The translations under genes were made by a program, and so were the position numbers. Below are positions 1 through 8,407 of a stretch of DNA of 38,189 nt, piece after piece (position 1 is the stretch's first letter; every line of letters begins with the position of its first letter). The stretch covers positions 1 through 38,189 of the forward strand of contig PKSX01000195.1 of assembly GCA_002869435.1 (NCBI GenBank), written 5' to 3'. The DNA comes from Marinilabiliales bacterium (GTDB lineage Bacteria; Bacteroidota; Bacteroidia; Bacteroidales; DTU049). The notes under the pieces were generated by a model. That model made no database searches. It saw only the letters and a program-made list of their open reading frames with translations, and was not told where the DNA came from.

Positions 1-1538
1 CTGGTGGCTCCTGATACCGTAACGTCGGCTGAACCGTCCATAAGATTACAATGTTCATCAGTAGATGTTGAATTGAGGGTGAAACTCGGATGTGATCCCA
101 CTATTGCATCTGCTGTTGCAGTGCATCCGTTATCATCTGTAACTGTTACCGTGTATGTATTTGAAACAAGATTTGTTGCAGGATTGGTTGTTTGAACCGG
201 AGAAGTACTCCACTCATATTGATAAGGCGCCACACCTCCTGAAGGATTGGCTGTTGCTGTTCCGTTTATATCATCGCAGGTTTCAGGTGTAGTTGTTATA
301 TTAATTGTAGGGCTTTGTGTAACCGATACCAATACGGAATCCATGTCAGAGCACCCATTAGCGTCCGTTCCGGTAACATAATACGTTGTTGTCGTCCCTG
401 GAGTTACCGTAATGGGTGATCCTGTTGCAGATGTACTCCACACATACGATGAAGCACCAGTGGCAGAAAGGTCGGTGGTATATCCGGAGCATATAGAGGC
501 CGGGTTCGCAGAAGCCGACACATTGGGTAATGGATTAACCGTAACCAATACATCACCGGTATTGGAACATCCGTTCACATCTGTTCCGGTAACATTGTAT
601 GTTGTTGTAGATGTTGGGCTTACGGAAATGCTGCTTCCTGTTCCCGTTGTGCTCCAAATGTATGTATTTGCACCATTTGCTGTTAAAGTGCTTCCATCTC
701 CTTCACAAATACTTGATGGGCTTGCGCTAGCTGTAACAGATGGCAATGGATTTACTGTAACTGTTGCAGAAGCTGTACACGTACTTCCTGATGCTGTTCC
801 GGTTACTGTATAAACTGTTGTTGTTGTTGGAGATACATTAATAGAACTGTTTGTTCCTCCTGTGCTCCATAAATATGTTGTTCCGGCAACACTACTCGAA
901 ACATTTAAAGTTGCCATGTCACCTTCGCAGATTGTGGTATCATTAACAGTTAAATTGCATCCACAACCTCCGGTAACATCATAATATACAGTCCCATTAA
1001 ATTGTCTTGGTGTGTAATTTGAACTAAATGCATAATCTTTTCCCGTTCCTTCATAAATAGTCAGACTTGCATTTGTAGCTAAAACATTTCCAACACCAGT
1101 CCCATTGGTATACTTAACATATCCGGTTCCTGTACCGGTAGTAGTAATATAGAAAGCATACCTTTGACTACACGGTATATTTACATTTATCAATGCAGGA
1201 ATATATGTTGCATTATTACTTCCGGATGAAACAACCCCATTAGCTGTTCCTGCAAGTGTCCAGGCTGCTGCATTATTTTCAAAACCTACATGGGTTCCTG
1301 TTTTGTAATAAATCTCAAAATCATAAGTGCCTGCATCCAGGTTTATTTCAAAACACTTAATTGTTACTGAACTTGTTGCTGAAGCCGTAACATCAAACAT
1401 AATCCCGTCTTGCTGGTTATTGGTTCCATAAAATGTAGTGAGACTATTTGTTGAAGCACATTGTGCAAAAGAACTATTTGAATTTCCTATAATAAAAAAA
1501 ACTATCAGCAACAGAAGAAAACCCGTATTTCGTATCAT
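1..1538 (-). CDS. T9SS type B adhesin-like protein, Ig-like/SprB repeats (C-terminus beyond window)
   Basis: The frame is open from an ATG at 1538 to the window edge (512 codons, no stop), so the 3' end is missing. The N-terminus is a signal peptide with a hydrophobic core (GFLLLLIVFFIIG) and likely cleavage after SFAQ. Residues about 26-195 form a domain unlike those of the neighbouring adhesins, ending near YYDVTGGCGC. Three Ig-like repeats of about 70-75 residues follow, with the recurring pattern ICEG..TL.A.GA.TY.WST and TTTYTVTGT. Next come one SprB-like repeat (TPETCDDINGTATANPSGG) and the start of a second (STDEHCNLMDGSADV). The three complete neighbours continue with a PKD-like domain and a type B sorting domain, so the same is inferred here. 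It is probably exported by T9SS to the cell surface. It has its own promoter and is not paired with a MORN gene. Confidence 0.85.
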   Translation of the reverse strand, partial: MIRNTGFLLLLIVFFIIGNSNSSFAQCASTNSLTTFYGTNNQQDGIMFDVTASATSSVTIKCFEINLDAGTYDFEIYYKTGTHVGFENNAAAWTLAGTANGVVSSGSNNATYIPALINVNIPCSQRYAFYITTTGTGTGYVKYTNGTGVGNVLATNASLTIYEGTGKDYAFSSNYTPRQFNGTVYYDVTGGCGCNLTVNDTTICEGDMATLNVSSSVAGTTYLWSTGGTNSSINVSPTTTTVYTVTGTASGSTCTASATVTVNPLPSVTASASPSSICEGDGSTLTANGANTYIWSTTGTGSSISVSPTSTTTYNVTGTDVNGCSNTGDVLVTVNPLPNVSASANPASICSGYTTDLSATGASSYVWSTSATGSPITVTPGTTTTYYVTGTDANGCSDMDSVLVSVTQSPTINITTTPETCDDINGTATANPSGGVAPYQYEWSTSPVQTTNPATNLVSNTYTVTVTDDNGCTATADAIVGSHPSFTLNSTSTDEHCNLMDGSADVTVSGAT

Positions 1539-1555
1539 AAAACGTAAATATTATC

Positions 1556-1590
1556 CAAATTTACTACTTTGATGGTTTTGAAACCAAAAA
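1556..1590 (-). promoter_or_regulatory. Bacteroidota-type promoter for the first adhesin gene
   Basis: On the minus strand a -7 box TAAATTTG (1556-1563) lies about 21 bases below a TTTTTGG -33-like box (about 1584-1590), matching the TTTG/TAnnTTTG consensus. It is 18 bases above the ATG at 1538. The surrounding block closely resembles the region above the MORN gene at 8282. Confidence 0.6.
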
Positions 1591-1625
1591 GTTAAATGAG
1601 TTTTGGCAATAATCTGATACGTAAT

Positions 1626-4133
1626 TTACGGAATAGTAGTTACATGACCGTAATACTCTTTCAATAATCCCGATTCAGTTTTAAATGAAATATAATATCC
1701 AAATACAGCAGTAGGAGTTTTATCTACATCTTCCAGAAAATACTCGCCATCCCATGGTTGGTTGATATCAGTACTTACGAATACTGTACGACCCCATCGA
1801 TCGTAGATCCTCATATGCCATGTGTCGGCGTTTATACCAATTCCTTTTGGCAGAAAATAGTCATTTCTGTTATCACCATTTGGACTAAAGGCATTAGGTA
1901 TATAGAATGCAAATAAACCCTCAACAGAGACTGAAAGTGATAAACTGTCACTACATCCATAATCATCATAAACATACTGTGTTATCGTATGAGTACCTTC
2001 AGAAGTATAGGTGTGTGTGGGATTCTGCAAAGTGCTGGTAAAACCATCGCAAAAATCATATAACCAACTTGTTGCTCCTATACTTAAATCAGTAACCGAG
2101 AATAGTGCATTTTCAATATCTGCCTGAGAAGGAGTGACCATGAATCCTGCTATCGGGCCGGCCAGCTCATAAACTGTAATACTAATTATATCCTGACAAG
2201 TGCCATCATTAACCGTAACTGTATAGACTCCGGCGCTCAAACCTGTTGCACCGGGGCTGTTTAATCCGGGATCGTGTGACCAAATATAGGTTAGGGGATT
2301 AGTTGCACCGGTAACAATAACGTCAGCTGTACCATCCATTTGATCACAATGTTCATCTGTTGATGAAGAAGCAAGAGTAAATCCGGTTTCATTACCTAAG
2401 GTTACGTCTGCAGTACCAAAGCATCCATTATCGTCGGTAACTGTAACCGTATATGTATTTGCAGCAAGGTTTATAGCTGGATTTGATGTTTGAGGCGGTG
2501 TAGTATTCCATTCATAAAAATATGGAGCCAGACCCCCTGTTGGAGATGCAGTAGCTGTTCCCACATTAGCATTACATGTATCAGGTGTGCTGATTATCGT
2601 AATGATTGGGTTCGAGTTGACAGTTACTGTTGCTGTTGCCACTCCCGTACATCCGCTTCCATCTGTTCCAGAAACCGTATAAGTAGTAGTAGCAGATGGA
2701 GAAACGGTGATACTTGAGCCCGTCATGGAATTATCCCATGTATAATTTGTCGCACCAGAAGCGGTTAATGTAGCTGTCTCTCCTTCACATATAGTGTCAT
2801 CTGTTGTTGTAACAACCGGTCCGGGCAATACCGTTACAGTAACATCTGCAGTATTACTGCAGCCATTTGCATCAGTCCCTGTTACGCTATAGGTTGTTGT
2901 TGTAGCCGGATTAACAGTAATGGGTGATCCTGTTGCGGAAGTACTCCATACATATGTTGATGCACCGGAAGCAGTCAGATCTGAATTATTTCCCGGACAC
3001 ACTGATGTCGGGTTAGCAGAAGCAGAAACAACCGGAATGGGATTAACCGTTACTGAAACTGAAGCTGTATTGGAACAACCGGCAGCTGAAGTACCGGTGA
3101 CATAATAAGTAGTCGACGCTGATGGTGATACATTTACCGGGGTACCTGTAGAACCATTGCTCCAACTATAAGTATCCGCTCCACTTGCAGATAGAGTTGT
3201 GCTTTCACCTTCGCAAATTGATGCAGGGTTTGCTGATGCACTTACGTTTGGCAGTGGATTTACAGTAACCGTAACACTTGTTGTTCCGGTCAAACCACTC
3301 GAAGGATCAGTTCCGGTAACCGTATATGTTGTAGTGGAGGTAGGGCTAACAGAGATTGTAGATGTGGTTCCTCCGGTTGACCATAAATATGTAGTACCCG
3401 GGATAGTACTAGTTGCAGTAAGATTAGCTGTGCCACCTTCACAAATTGTAGTGTCCTGAGCTGTTATAACTGGATTTGAGTTTATCGGTTCCACCACTAC
3501 TTCATCAATATAATAATGAGCTGCACCAGTCCCTGAGCCAAGACTGACAAAGTTTGTATTCCCGTCATCATTGAAATTTCCAAGTCCAAGATACGTATAT
3601 GCTGCTGTAGCTGTATATGTTCCGCTAATAACTATCCAGTTTGTTTTATCTGTAATGGGTGCAGCAGAAACCAGATGAAATGTATTGTTTAATGGTGCAG
3701 GGGAGGCTGTTGTATAGGAACTGTTGAAAAACTGCATTCCAATATCGGAGGCCCATCCGTAATTATCAGAAACACTGACTTTCATTGAAAGATTATATGT
3801 TGTTCCTATCACTAAAGGTGATGAAAGCTGTACGCCCAGTATTTCTCTGTAATTAGGGTTTGATGGTACATATGTAGTAATGGAAACATATGCTACACCA
3901 TCGGAAGGAACTTGTGAGCCTCTTCCGTTGTTTGGTGTTGACATGGTACCTGTATTGCAGGCATTAAAATAATCAGGTGTAGTGCGCCAGTCCATCCAGT
4001 TTGTGCAATATGCCAGCTGACTCCATGTCGTAGGGCAAGTTGAATATGATTCAAAACTGTAGTTAGGTACAAGATTCTGTGCAGAGATAAAACCGGCAAG
4101 GAGAAAAACAAGTATGAAGTTAAATAATCTCAT
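1626..4133 (-). CDS. T9SS type B adhesin-like protein with 4 Ig-like repeats (MORN-paired, module A)
   Basis: 835 residues. A signal peptide (FILVFLLAGFISAQ) precedes an N-terminal domain at about 20-218 that begins NLVPNYSFES and ends HYYIDEVVVE; it resembles a jelly-roll/carbohydrate-binding-like domain. Then come four Ig-like repeats (about 220-510), two SprB-like repeats (about 510-663), a PKD-like domain (about 663-739) and a type B sorting domain (about 739-835) with IPNAFSPNGDNRND, MRIYDRWGRTVF and a YYGHVTTIP end. The sorting domain indicates T9SS export and surface display or release. The upstream MORN gene ends 8 bases before this start. An AGGAGG (4138-4143) overlaps that gene's stop, only 4 bases from the ATG, so coupled translation is likely. 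The ligand is unknown. Confidence 0.9.
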   Translation of the reverse strand: MRLFNFILVFLLAGFISAQNLVPNYSFESYSTCPTTWSQLAYCTNWMDWRTTPDYFNACNTGTMSTPNNGRGSQVPSDGVAYVSITTYVPSNPNYREILGVQLSSPLVIGTTYNLSMKVSVSDNYGWASDIGMQFFNSSYTTASPAPLNNTFHLVSAAPITDKTNWIVISGTYTATAAYTYLGLGNFNDDGNTNFVSLGSGTGAAHYYIDEVVVEPINSNPVITAQDTTICEGGTANLTATSTIPGTTYLWSTGGTTSTISVSPTSTTTYTVTGTDPSSGLTGTTSVTVTVNPLPNVSASANPASICEGESTTLSASGADTYSWSNGSTGTPVNVSPSASTTYYVTGTSAAGCSNTASVSVTVNPIPVVSASANPTSVCPGNNSDLTASGASTYVWSTSATGSPITVNPATTTTYSVTGTDANGCSNTADVTVTVLPGPVVTTTDDTICEGETATLTASGATNYTWDNSMTGSSITVSPSATTTYTVSGTDGSGCTGVATATVTVNSNPIITIISTPDTCNANVGTATASPTGGLAPYFYEWNTTPPQTSNPAINLAANTYTVTVTDDNGCFGTADVTLGNETGFTLASSSTDEHCDQMDGTADVIVTGATNPLTYIWSHDPGLNSPGATGLSAGVYTVTVNDGTCQDIISITVYELAGPIAGFMVTPSQADIENALFSVTDLSIGATSWLYDFCDGFTSTLQNPTHTYTSEGTHTITQYVYDDYGCSDSLSLSVSVEGLFAFYIPNAFSPNGDNRNDYFLPKGIGINADTWHMRIYDRWGRTVFVSTDINQPWDGEYFLEDVDKTPTAVFGYYISFKTESGLLKEYYGHVTTIP

Positions 4134-4141
4134 ATGACCTC

Positions 4142-4597
4142 CTATTCTATTATTTCGCCATTATGCATTTTATATTTGGTCCTGATACTTCCGTCTTCAT
4201 TGTATATGAAATAATCACCTTCCGCCAAACCATTTTTATAATATGCAAGAATTTTTAATTGCCCTGATGGATAATAACATTTATAGAATCCATTTCTGTA
4301 ATCATTCAGGTAAACTACTTCTTCTGATAGCACATTATTGTTATAAAATAACCACTGACCCTGCATTTTCTCATTATGGAATGCACCCTCCATCAGCAAA
4401 TCTTCATATTCTGAATTACTGTAGATTTCAAAATATCCATTCGGGGCATTGTTAAAAACATAAGTGTTATCAAAAATTCCAGCAGATGTATCAGCAGGGA
4501 TGATTTCAATCCAAGCTTCATTAATGTCAACTTTTGTTTGTGCTGTTGAAATTATTGAAATATATATAAAGAGCAGAAATACAGATAGATACTTCAT
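4142..4597 (-). CDS. Secreted MORN-repeat protein (YwqK-like), module A
   Basis: 151 residues. A signal peptide (YLSVFLLFIYISIISTAQ) is followed by a short N-terminal region with VDINEAWIEI and NAPNGYF. Several MORN-variant repeats of about 22 residues come next, such as GFYKCYYPSGQLKILAYYKN and GDYFIYNEDGSIRTKY. Databases often label such proteins YwqK-family antitoxins, but the signal peptide and context argue against a toxin-antitoxin role. It sits 12 bases below one giant adhesin gene and 8 bases above another on the same strand, and it is clearly paralogous to the protein at 7815-8282. I infer a periplasmic or surface accessory role for the adhesins. The function is not established. Confidence 0.85.
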   Translation of the reverse strand: MKYLSVFLLFIYISIISTAQTKVDINEAWIEIIPADTSAGIFDNTYVFNNAPNGYFEIYSNSEYEDLLMEGAFHNEKMQGQWLFYNNNVLSEEVVYLNDYRNGFYKCYYPSGQLKILAYYKNGLAEGDYFIYNEDGSIRTKYKMHNGEIIE

Positions 4598-4609
4598 TTT
4601 TAGATTGTT

Positions 4610-7600
4610 TTAAGGCAATTTTGTGACCCTGCCATAGAATTCTTTGTCTTTTCCCTGAGTGGTTTTAAAGAAAATATAGTAGCTGTATACAGCCTGGGAA
4701 CAATTATTTACATCTCCTTCAAATCCACCATCCCAGCCTTGGTTATAATCAGTTGAGACAAATACTGTGCGACCCCAGCGATCATAAATTCTCATATGCC
4801 AGGTATTGGCATCAATACCGGTTCCAAAAGGATGAAAAATATCGTTTTTACCATCGCCATTCGGACTGAAAGCATTAGGAATATATATTGTGAAGCTTTC
4901 ATTTACAACAATAGTTTGATATGCTGTATCAATGCAACCGTAATCATCGCTTACAATTTGCATAATGGTATATTCTCCGGTTTCAAGGTAAGAATATGTG
5001 AAGCTGGAATTAGTTTCAGTATTCCCGTCTCCCATTTCGTAATACCAGGATGTTGCGTTGATTGACTGGTCTATTATATTGGTTGTTGGGTCATCCATGT
5101 TTATAGTGGATGGATTTAAAATAAAGCCTGCAGTAGGACCTTGCATTTCAGAAACATCAATATCAATAGTGCGAATACACTGTCCATCATCAACAGTTAC
5201 AGTATATGTTCCGGCAGAGAGGCCGGTTGCAAGATCAGAGTTAAGTCCTGCATTGTGCGACCATGAATACATTGGAGTATTTTGAGCACCTGATACAAAA
5301 ACCTGTGCTAATCCATCAAGTTGATCACAATGCTCAGGATCACTGTCAGAAGTCAATGTAAATCCTGCAAGGGGATCAACGGTTACTGTTGCAGTTTCTG
5401 TACAACCATTATCATCTGTAACGGTAACAATGTAATTACCGGCAGGTAGATTGTCGGCTGTTGGAGTATTTTGAGCCGGACTGGTATTCCAAGAATATGT
5501 ATAGGGTGCAAGACCACTACCGGCAATTGCGGTGGCTGTTCCATTATTTCCATCACAATAATCTGATGTACTGGTAACATTGATTGTAGGGTTTTGATTC
5601 ACTATTACTTGAGCTGAATCTATGTTGGAACAACCATTACCGTCTGTACCGGTAACATAATATGTTGTTGTAGAACCCGGAGTAACATTCTCTGTAACTC
5701 CTGTTCCTCCAGAACTCCAGTTGTATGATGTGCCTCCACTTGCCGACAGAGTGGCAGTTTCTCCATTACATATCATTGCATCAGCAACAGAAATTGTTGG
5801 AAGTGCATTTACAATTACTGTACTGGTTGCTGTTCCAATACATCCTGCTGCATCTGTACCGGTAACTGTATATGTTGTTGTTATAACAGGAGTAACGTTA
5901 ATGCTTGATCCTGTCATTGTATTATCCCACTCATAAGTACTGGCACCCGATGCTGTTATATTTGCAATATCTCCTTCACATATTGTGGCTCCTGTGGCTG
6001 TTACCGTGGGTCCGGCCATCACCATTAAATAAAAAGAGCCTTCACCTGTACAACCATTGGCATCGGTTCCTGTAACATAATAAGTAGTACTTGTCATCGG
6101 ACTTACTGTTTCAGGATTTCCTGTTCCTCCTGTACTCCAGACATATGATACTCCTCCTGCAGGAAAAAGATCACAACTCTGACCTGCACAAATTGTTGTT
6201 GGGTTAGGAGCAATTCCAATATTTGGAAGTGGATTAACCGTAACTGTAGCAGTTGTTGTACCTGTACAGCCAACAGCATTGGTTCCTGTAACAGTGTATG
6301 TAGTTGTAGAAGAAGGAGATACAGAGATACTAGGTGTGTTTCCACCTGTGCTCCAGCTATAAATTGCTGCACCTGAAGCGGTTAAAGTGGCTGTTTCTCC
6401 ATCGCATATCGTTTGGTTGGTAACAGAAATAGTTGGAGCAGTATTAACTATTACATCAACTGTAGCTGTATTGCTGCATCCTGCGCCTGATGATCCCGTT
6501 ACAGTATATGTTGTTGTTGAAGCCGGAGAAACAGATATACTTGACCCTGTTCCACCTGTACTCCATGTATATGTGGTAGCACCCCCGGCTGTCAATGTAG
6601 AGCTGCCTCCCGGGCAAATGCTTCCCGGTGATGCACTCGCTGTTACGGTGGGCACTGATGCAACAGTTACCAAAACTGATGCAGTATTAGAGCATCCGGC
6701 CGCTGATGTACCTGTAACCGTATATGTGGTTGATGTACCAGGACTGACAGATATACTTGATCCCGTTGCACCTGTACTCCATACATATGTACTTGCGCCA
6801 CTTGCTGTTAATGTGCTGCTGTTTCCTGAACAAATAGTAGAAGGTGAGGCACTTGCACTTACAGTGGGTAGGGGATTAACAGTAACTGTGGCTGATGTAG
6901 TTCCTGTTCCGCCACCAACCGGATCTGTCCCGGTAACTGTATATGTAGTTGTTGAAGCAGGACTTACAGTAATGCTTGAGCCGGTGCCACCTGTTGACCA
7001 GAGAAATGTTGTTCCTGCAATATCGCTTGTAGCAGTTAAAGTTGCTGACTCACCTTCACAAATGGTTTGATCATTTACAGTTATTGTCGGATTAGGATTG
7101 CTGCACAACTGAATGGAAACATCATCAAGATAATAACGGGTAACCGTGCGGCTACCTCCTGTAGCTGTAGTAGAAGTTGCTGCATCCGTGTAGAAATTTC
7201 CAATAATGAAATAATCGTAAGCTGCAGTTGCAGTATATGTAAATGAAATTAATGTCCAGTTTGTGGCATCAGTAATGGTGCTGGTATAATTAAGCTGTGG
7301 GGTAACCGACATCGGACACATGGTTCCCTGAAACTGTGCAGAAGTTGCAAAATAAACACCAATATTATTTGATGCCCGAGTATTATAATCGGCCATAGAC
7401 ACATAAAACTCTATACAATAATCCTGTCCGGGAACCATTGGAGAAGATAACTGTCCCTGAGCATATTCTCTGTAATTGGGAGAGCATCCTCCGTTACCAT
7501 ATGTACATAAAGCAGTCATACTTGAGCCTGTTCTTGGTGCCTGAGGGCCGTTTGCAGAAGCATGTGTACTAAATGGACTGCAATAGCAACTAGTTGCTAA

Positions 7601-7804
7601 ACTCGTATGGAAAATATCTGTTGAACCATTTGAAGGGACAGTCCAATTACTTACTGCAGCAGCATATTCAGCAGCAGAAAGATACCAACTGCATTTTAAA
7701 CTTCCGCTGTTTACAGTTTCAAAACTTGGATTCAGAACCAGGTTCTGCGCTGACAGGCCTGAGATCAGAACCAATGAAAAAAGAAAAGTGTATAATTTTT
7801 TCAT
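4610..7804 (-). CDS. T9SS type B adhesin-like protein with 7 Ig-like repeats (MORN-paired, module B)
   Basis: 1064 residues, the largest complete protein here. After a signal peptide (LYTFLFSLVLISGLSAQ) comes an N-terminal domain at about 20-236 (NLVLNPSFETV to RYYLDDVSIQL), related to that of the protein at 1626-4133. Seven Ig-like repeats of 70-76 residues fill about 239-740. Two SprB-like repeats (about 740-893), a PKD-like domain (about 893-968) and a type B sorting domain (IPNAFSPNGDGKND, MRIYDRWGRTVF, FYGRVTKLP) complete it. The sorting domain is more divergent than the near-identical ones at 1626 and 8408. The gene follows its MORN partner by 10 bases. The role is inferred to be adhesion or matrix building at the cell surface. 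Confidence 0.9.
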   Translation of the reverse strand: MKKLYTFLFSLVLISGLSAQNLVLNPSFETVNSGSLKCSWYLSAAEYAAAVSNWTVPSNGSTDIFHTSLATSCYCSPFSTHASANGPQAPRTGSSMTALCTYGNGGCSPNYREYAQGQLSSPMVPGQDYCIEFYVSMADYNTRASNNIGVYFATSAQFQGTMCPMSVTPQLNYTSTITDATNWTLISFTYTATAAYDYFIIGNFYTDAATSTTATGGSRTVTRYYLDDVSIQLCSNPNPTITVNDQTICEGESATLTATSDIAGTTFLWSTGGTGSSITVSPASTTTYTVTGTDPVGGGTGTTSATVTVNPLPTVSASASPSTICSGNSSTLTASGASTYVWSTGATGSSISVSPGTSTTYTVTGTSAAGCSNTASVLVTVASVPTVTASASPGSICPGGSSTLTAGGATTYTWSTGGTGSSISVSPASTTTYTVTGSSGAGCSNTATVDVIVNTAPTISVTNQTICDGETATLTASGAAIYSWSTGGNTPSISVSPSSTTTYTVTGTNAVGCTGTTTATVTVNPLPNIGIAPNPTTICAGQSCDLFPAGGVSYVWSTGGTGNPETVSPMTSTTYYVTGTDANGCTGEGSFYLMVMAGPTVTATGATICEGDIANITASGASTYEWDNTMTGSSINVTPVITTTYTVTGTDAAGCIGTATSTVIVNALPTISVADAMICNGETATLSASGGTSYNWSSGGTGVTENVTPGSTTTYYVTGTDGNGCSNIDSAQVIVNQNPTINVTSTSDYCDGNNGTATAIAGSGLAPYTYSWNTSPAQNTPTADNLPAGNYIVTVTDDNGCTETATVTVDPLAGFTLTSDSDPEHCDQLDGLAQVFVSGAQNTPMYSWSHNAGLNSDLATGLSAGTYTVTVDDGQCIRTIDIDVSEMQGPTAGFILNPSTINMDDPTTNIIDQSINATSWYYEMGDGNTETNSSFTYSYLETGEYTIMQIVSDDYGCIDTAYQTIVVNESFTIYIPNAFSPNGDGKNDIFHPFGTGIDANTWHMRIYDRWGRTVFVSTDYNQGWDGGFEGDVNNCSQAVYSYYIFFKTTQGKDKEFYGRVTKLP
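5585..7090 (-). repeat. Seven tandem Ig-like domain repeats within the module B adhesin
   Basis: Seven consecutive coding units of about 210-228 bases encode the pattern TV.ASASP..IC.G.SSTLTA (20-residue core) followed by WSTGGTGSSISVSP and TTTYTVTGT. Adjacent units differ but keep the same frame, as expected from unequal crossing-over or slippage that changes copy number. The boundaries are approximate. Confidence 0.75.
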
Positions 7805-7814
7805 AGCTTCAGTA

Positions 7815-8282
7815 TTATTCCTGAATAATCAGGCCATTAGACATAGTATTTTGCATTGTTATGTTACCCTGAGTGTCATAAACAATATATGATCCATGGG
7901 CTTCACCGTCAACAAATGTGCATTGAACTCGTAATTGTCCATTTGGATAATAAGCTTCATACAATCCGTTCTGAACACCGTCAAGGTATTCTATTTTCTC
8001 ACTCAGTATTCCATTTACATAGTAAATCCATACACCTTGCTTTACTGAAGAAGCTATCTCGCCTTCCATAACAGTGATTTGCATATCAGTAAACTGATAA
8101 TAACCGTCAGGTGCATTTTGAATTTCATAAACAGTCGAAGGCAAACCATTATCACCCTCAATAGTCTGAACTGATACCCACGAACTTGAATTTACGTCAA
8201 CTGTGTTCTGGGCAAAAACAGAGATAGTGACTATATTCACTATGATTACTGAAATAATCAGCCGGAATTTGTTTTGTAACAT
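7815..8282 (-). CDS. Secreted MORN-repeat protein (YwqK-like), module B
   Basis: 155 residues, a paralogue of the protein at 4142-4597. Both have a signal peptide (here LIISVIIVNIVTISVFAQ), then VDVN with a nearby Trp, then NAPDGYY, then MORN-variant repeats such as GVWIYYVNGILSEKIEYLDG and GLYEAYYPNGQLRVQ, ending GLIIQE. It appears to be the first gene of the MORN-adhesin-MORN-adhesin operon: a promoter lies just upstream and the next adhesin gene starts 10 bases downstream. It has no lipobox and no T9SS sorting domain, so a periplasmic location after Sec export is likely. A partner role for the co-transcribed adhesin is inferred from context only. Confidence 0.85.
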   Translation of the reverse strand: MLQNKFRLIISVIIVNIVTISVFAQNTVDVNSSSWVSVQTIEGDNGLPSTVYEIQNAPDGYYQFTDMQITVMEGEIASSVKQGVWIYYVNGILSEKIEYLDGVQNGLYEAYYPNGQLRVQCTFVDGEAHGSYIVYDTQGNITMQNTMSNGLIIQE

Positions 8283-8301
8283 AACATATACAATTATACC
8301 C

Positions 8302-8337
8302 CAAATATACTACTTTGATAGGATAAAACTACGAAAG
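8302..8337 (-). promoter_or_regulatory. Promoter of the MORN-adhesin operon
   Basis: On the minus strand a -7 box TATATTTG (8302-8309) lies 22 bases below a CTTTCG -33-like box (8332-8337). The block matches the promoter region of the first adhesin gene at equal spacing, including TTTAACTTT upstream and ATCAAAGTAGTA just before the -7 box. The start codon at 8282 is about 20 bases downstream. Confidence 0.6.
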
Positions 8338-8407
8338 TTAAACGAAATGAGCAAAATACTTATATTAAGGTATAATCTGCATGGATAAGCATGCTAGTGG
8401 TTAGCAA

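Noticed and set aside
6387..7070. A 227-codon plus-strand open frame and several shorter ones (412-813, 2920-3459, 9624-10106) opposite the adhesin genes
   Set aside because: They are mirror frames of the Ig-like repeats: the Thr/Val/Gly-rich coding bias keeps the complementary frame open. They lack start signals, and their products are the same repeated Val/Pro-rich string.
5585..7090. Regular repeats considered as a CRISPR array
   Set aside because: The repeats are 210-228 bases long, coding, imperfect, and without unique spacers of constant length.
4142..8282. MORN proteins as antitoxins of a toxin-antitoxin system
   Set aside because: Both have Sec signal peptides and their partners are giant T9SS surface proteins; no small toxin gene is present.
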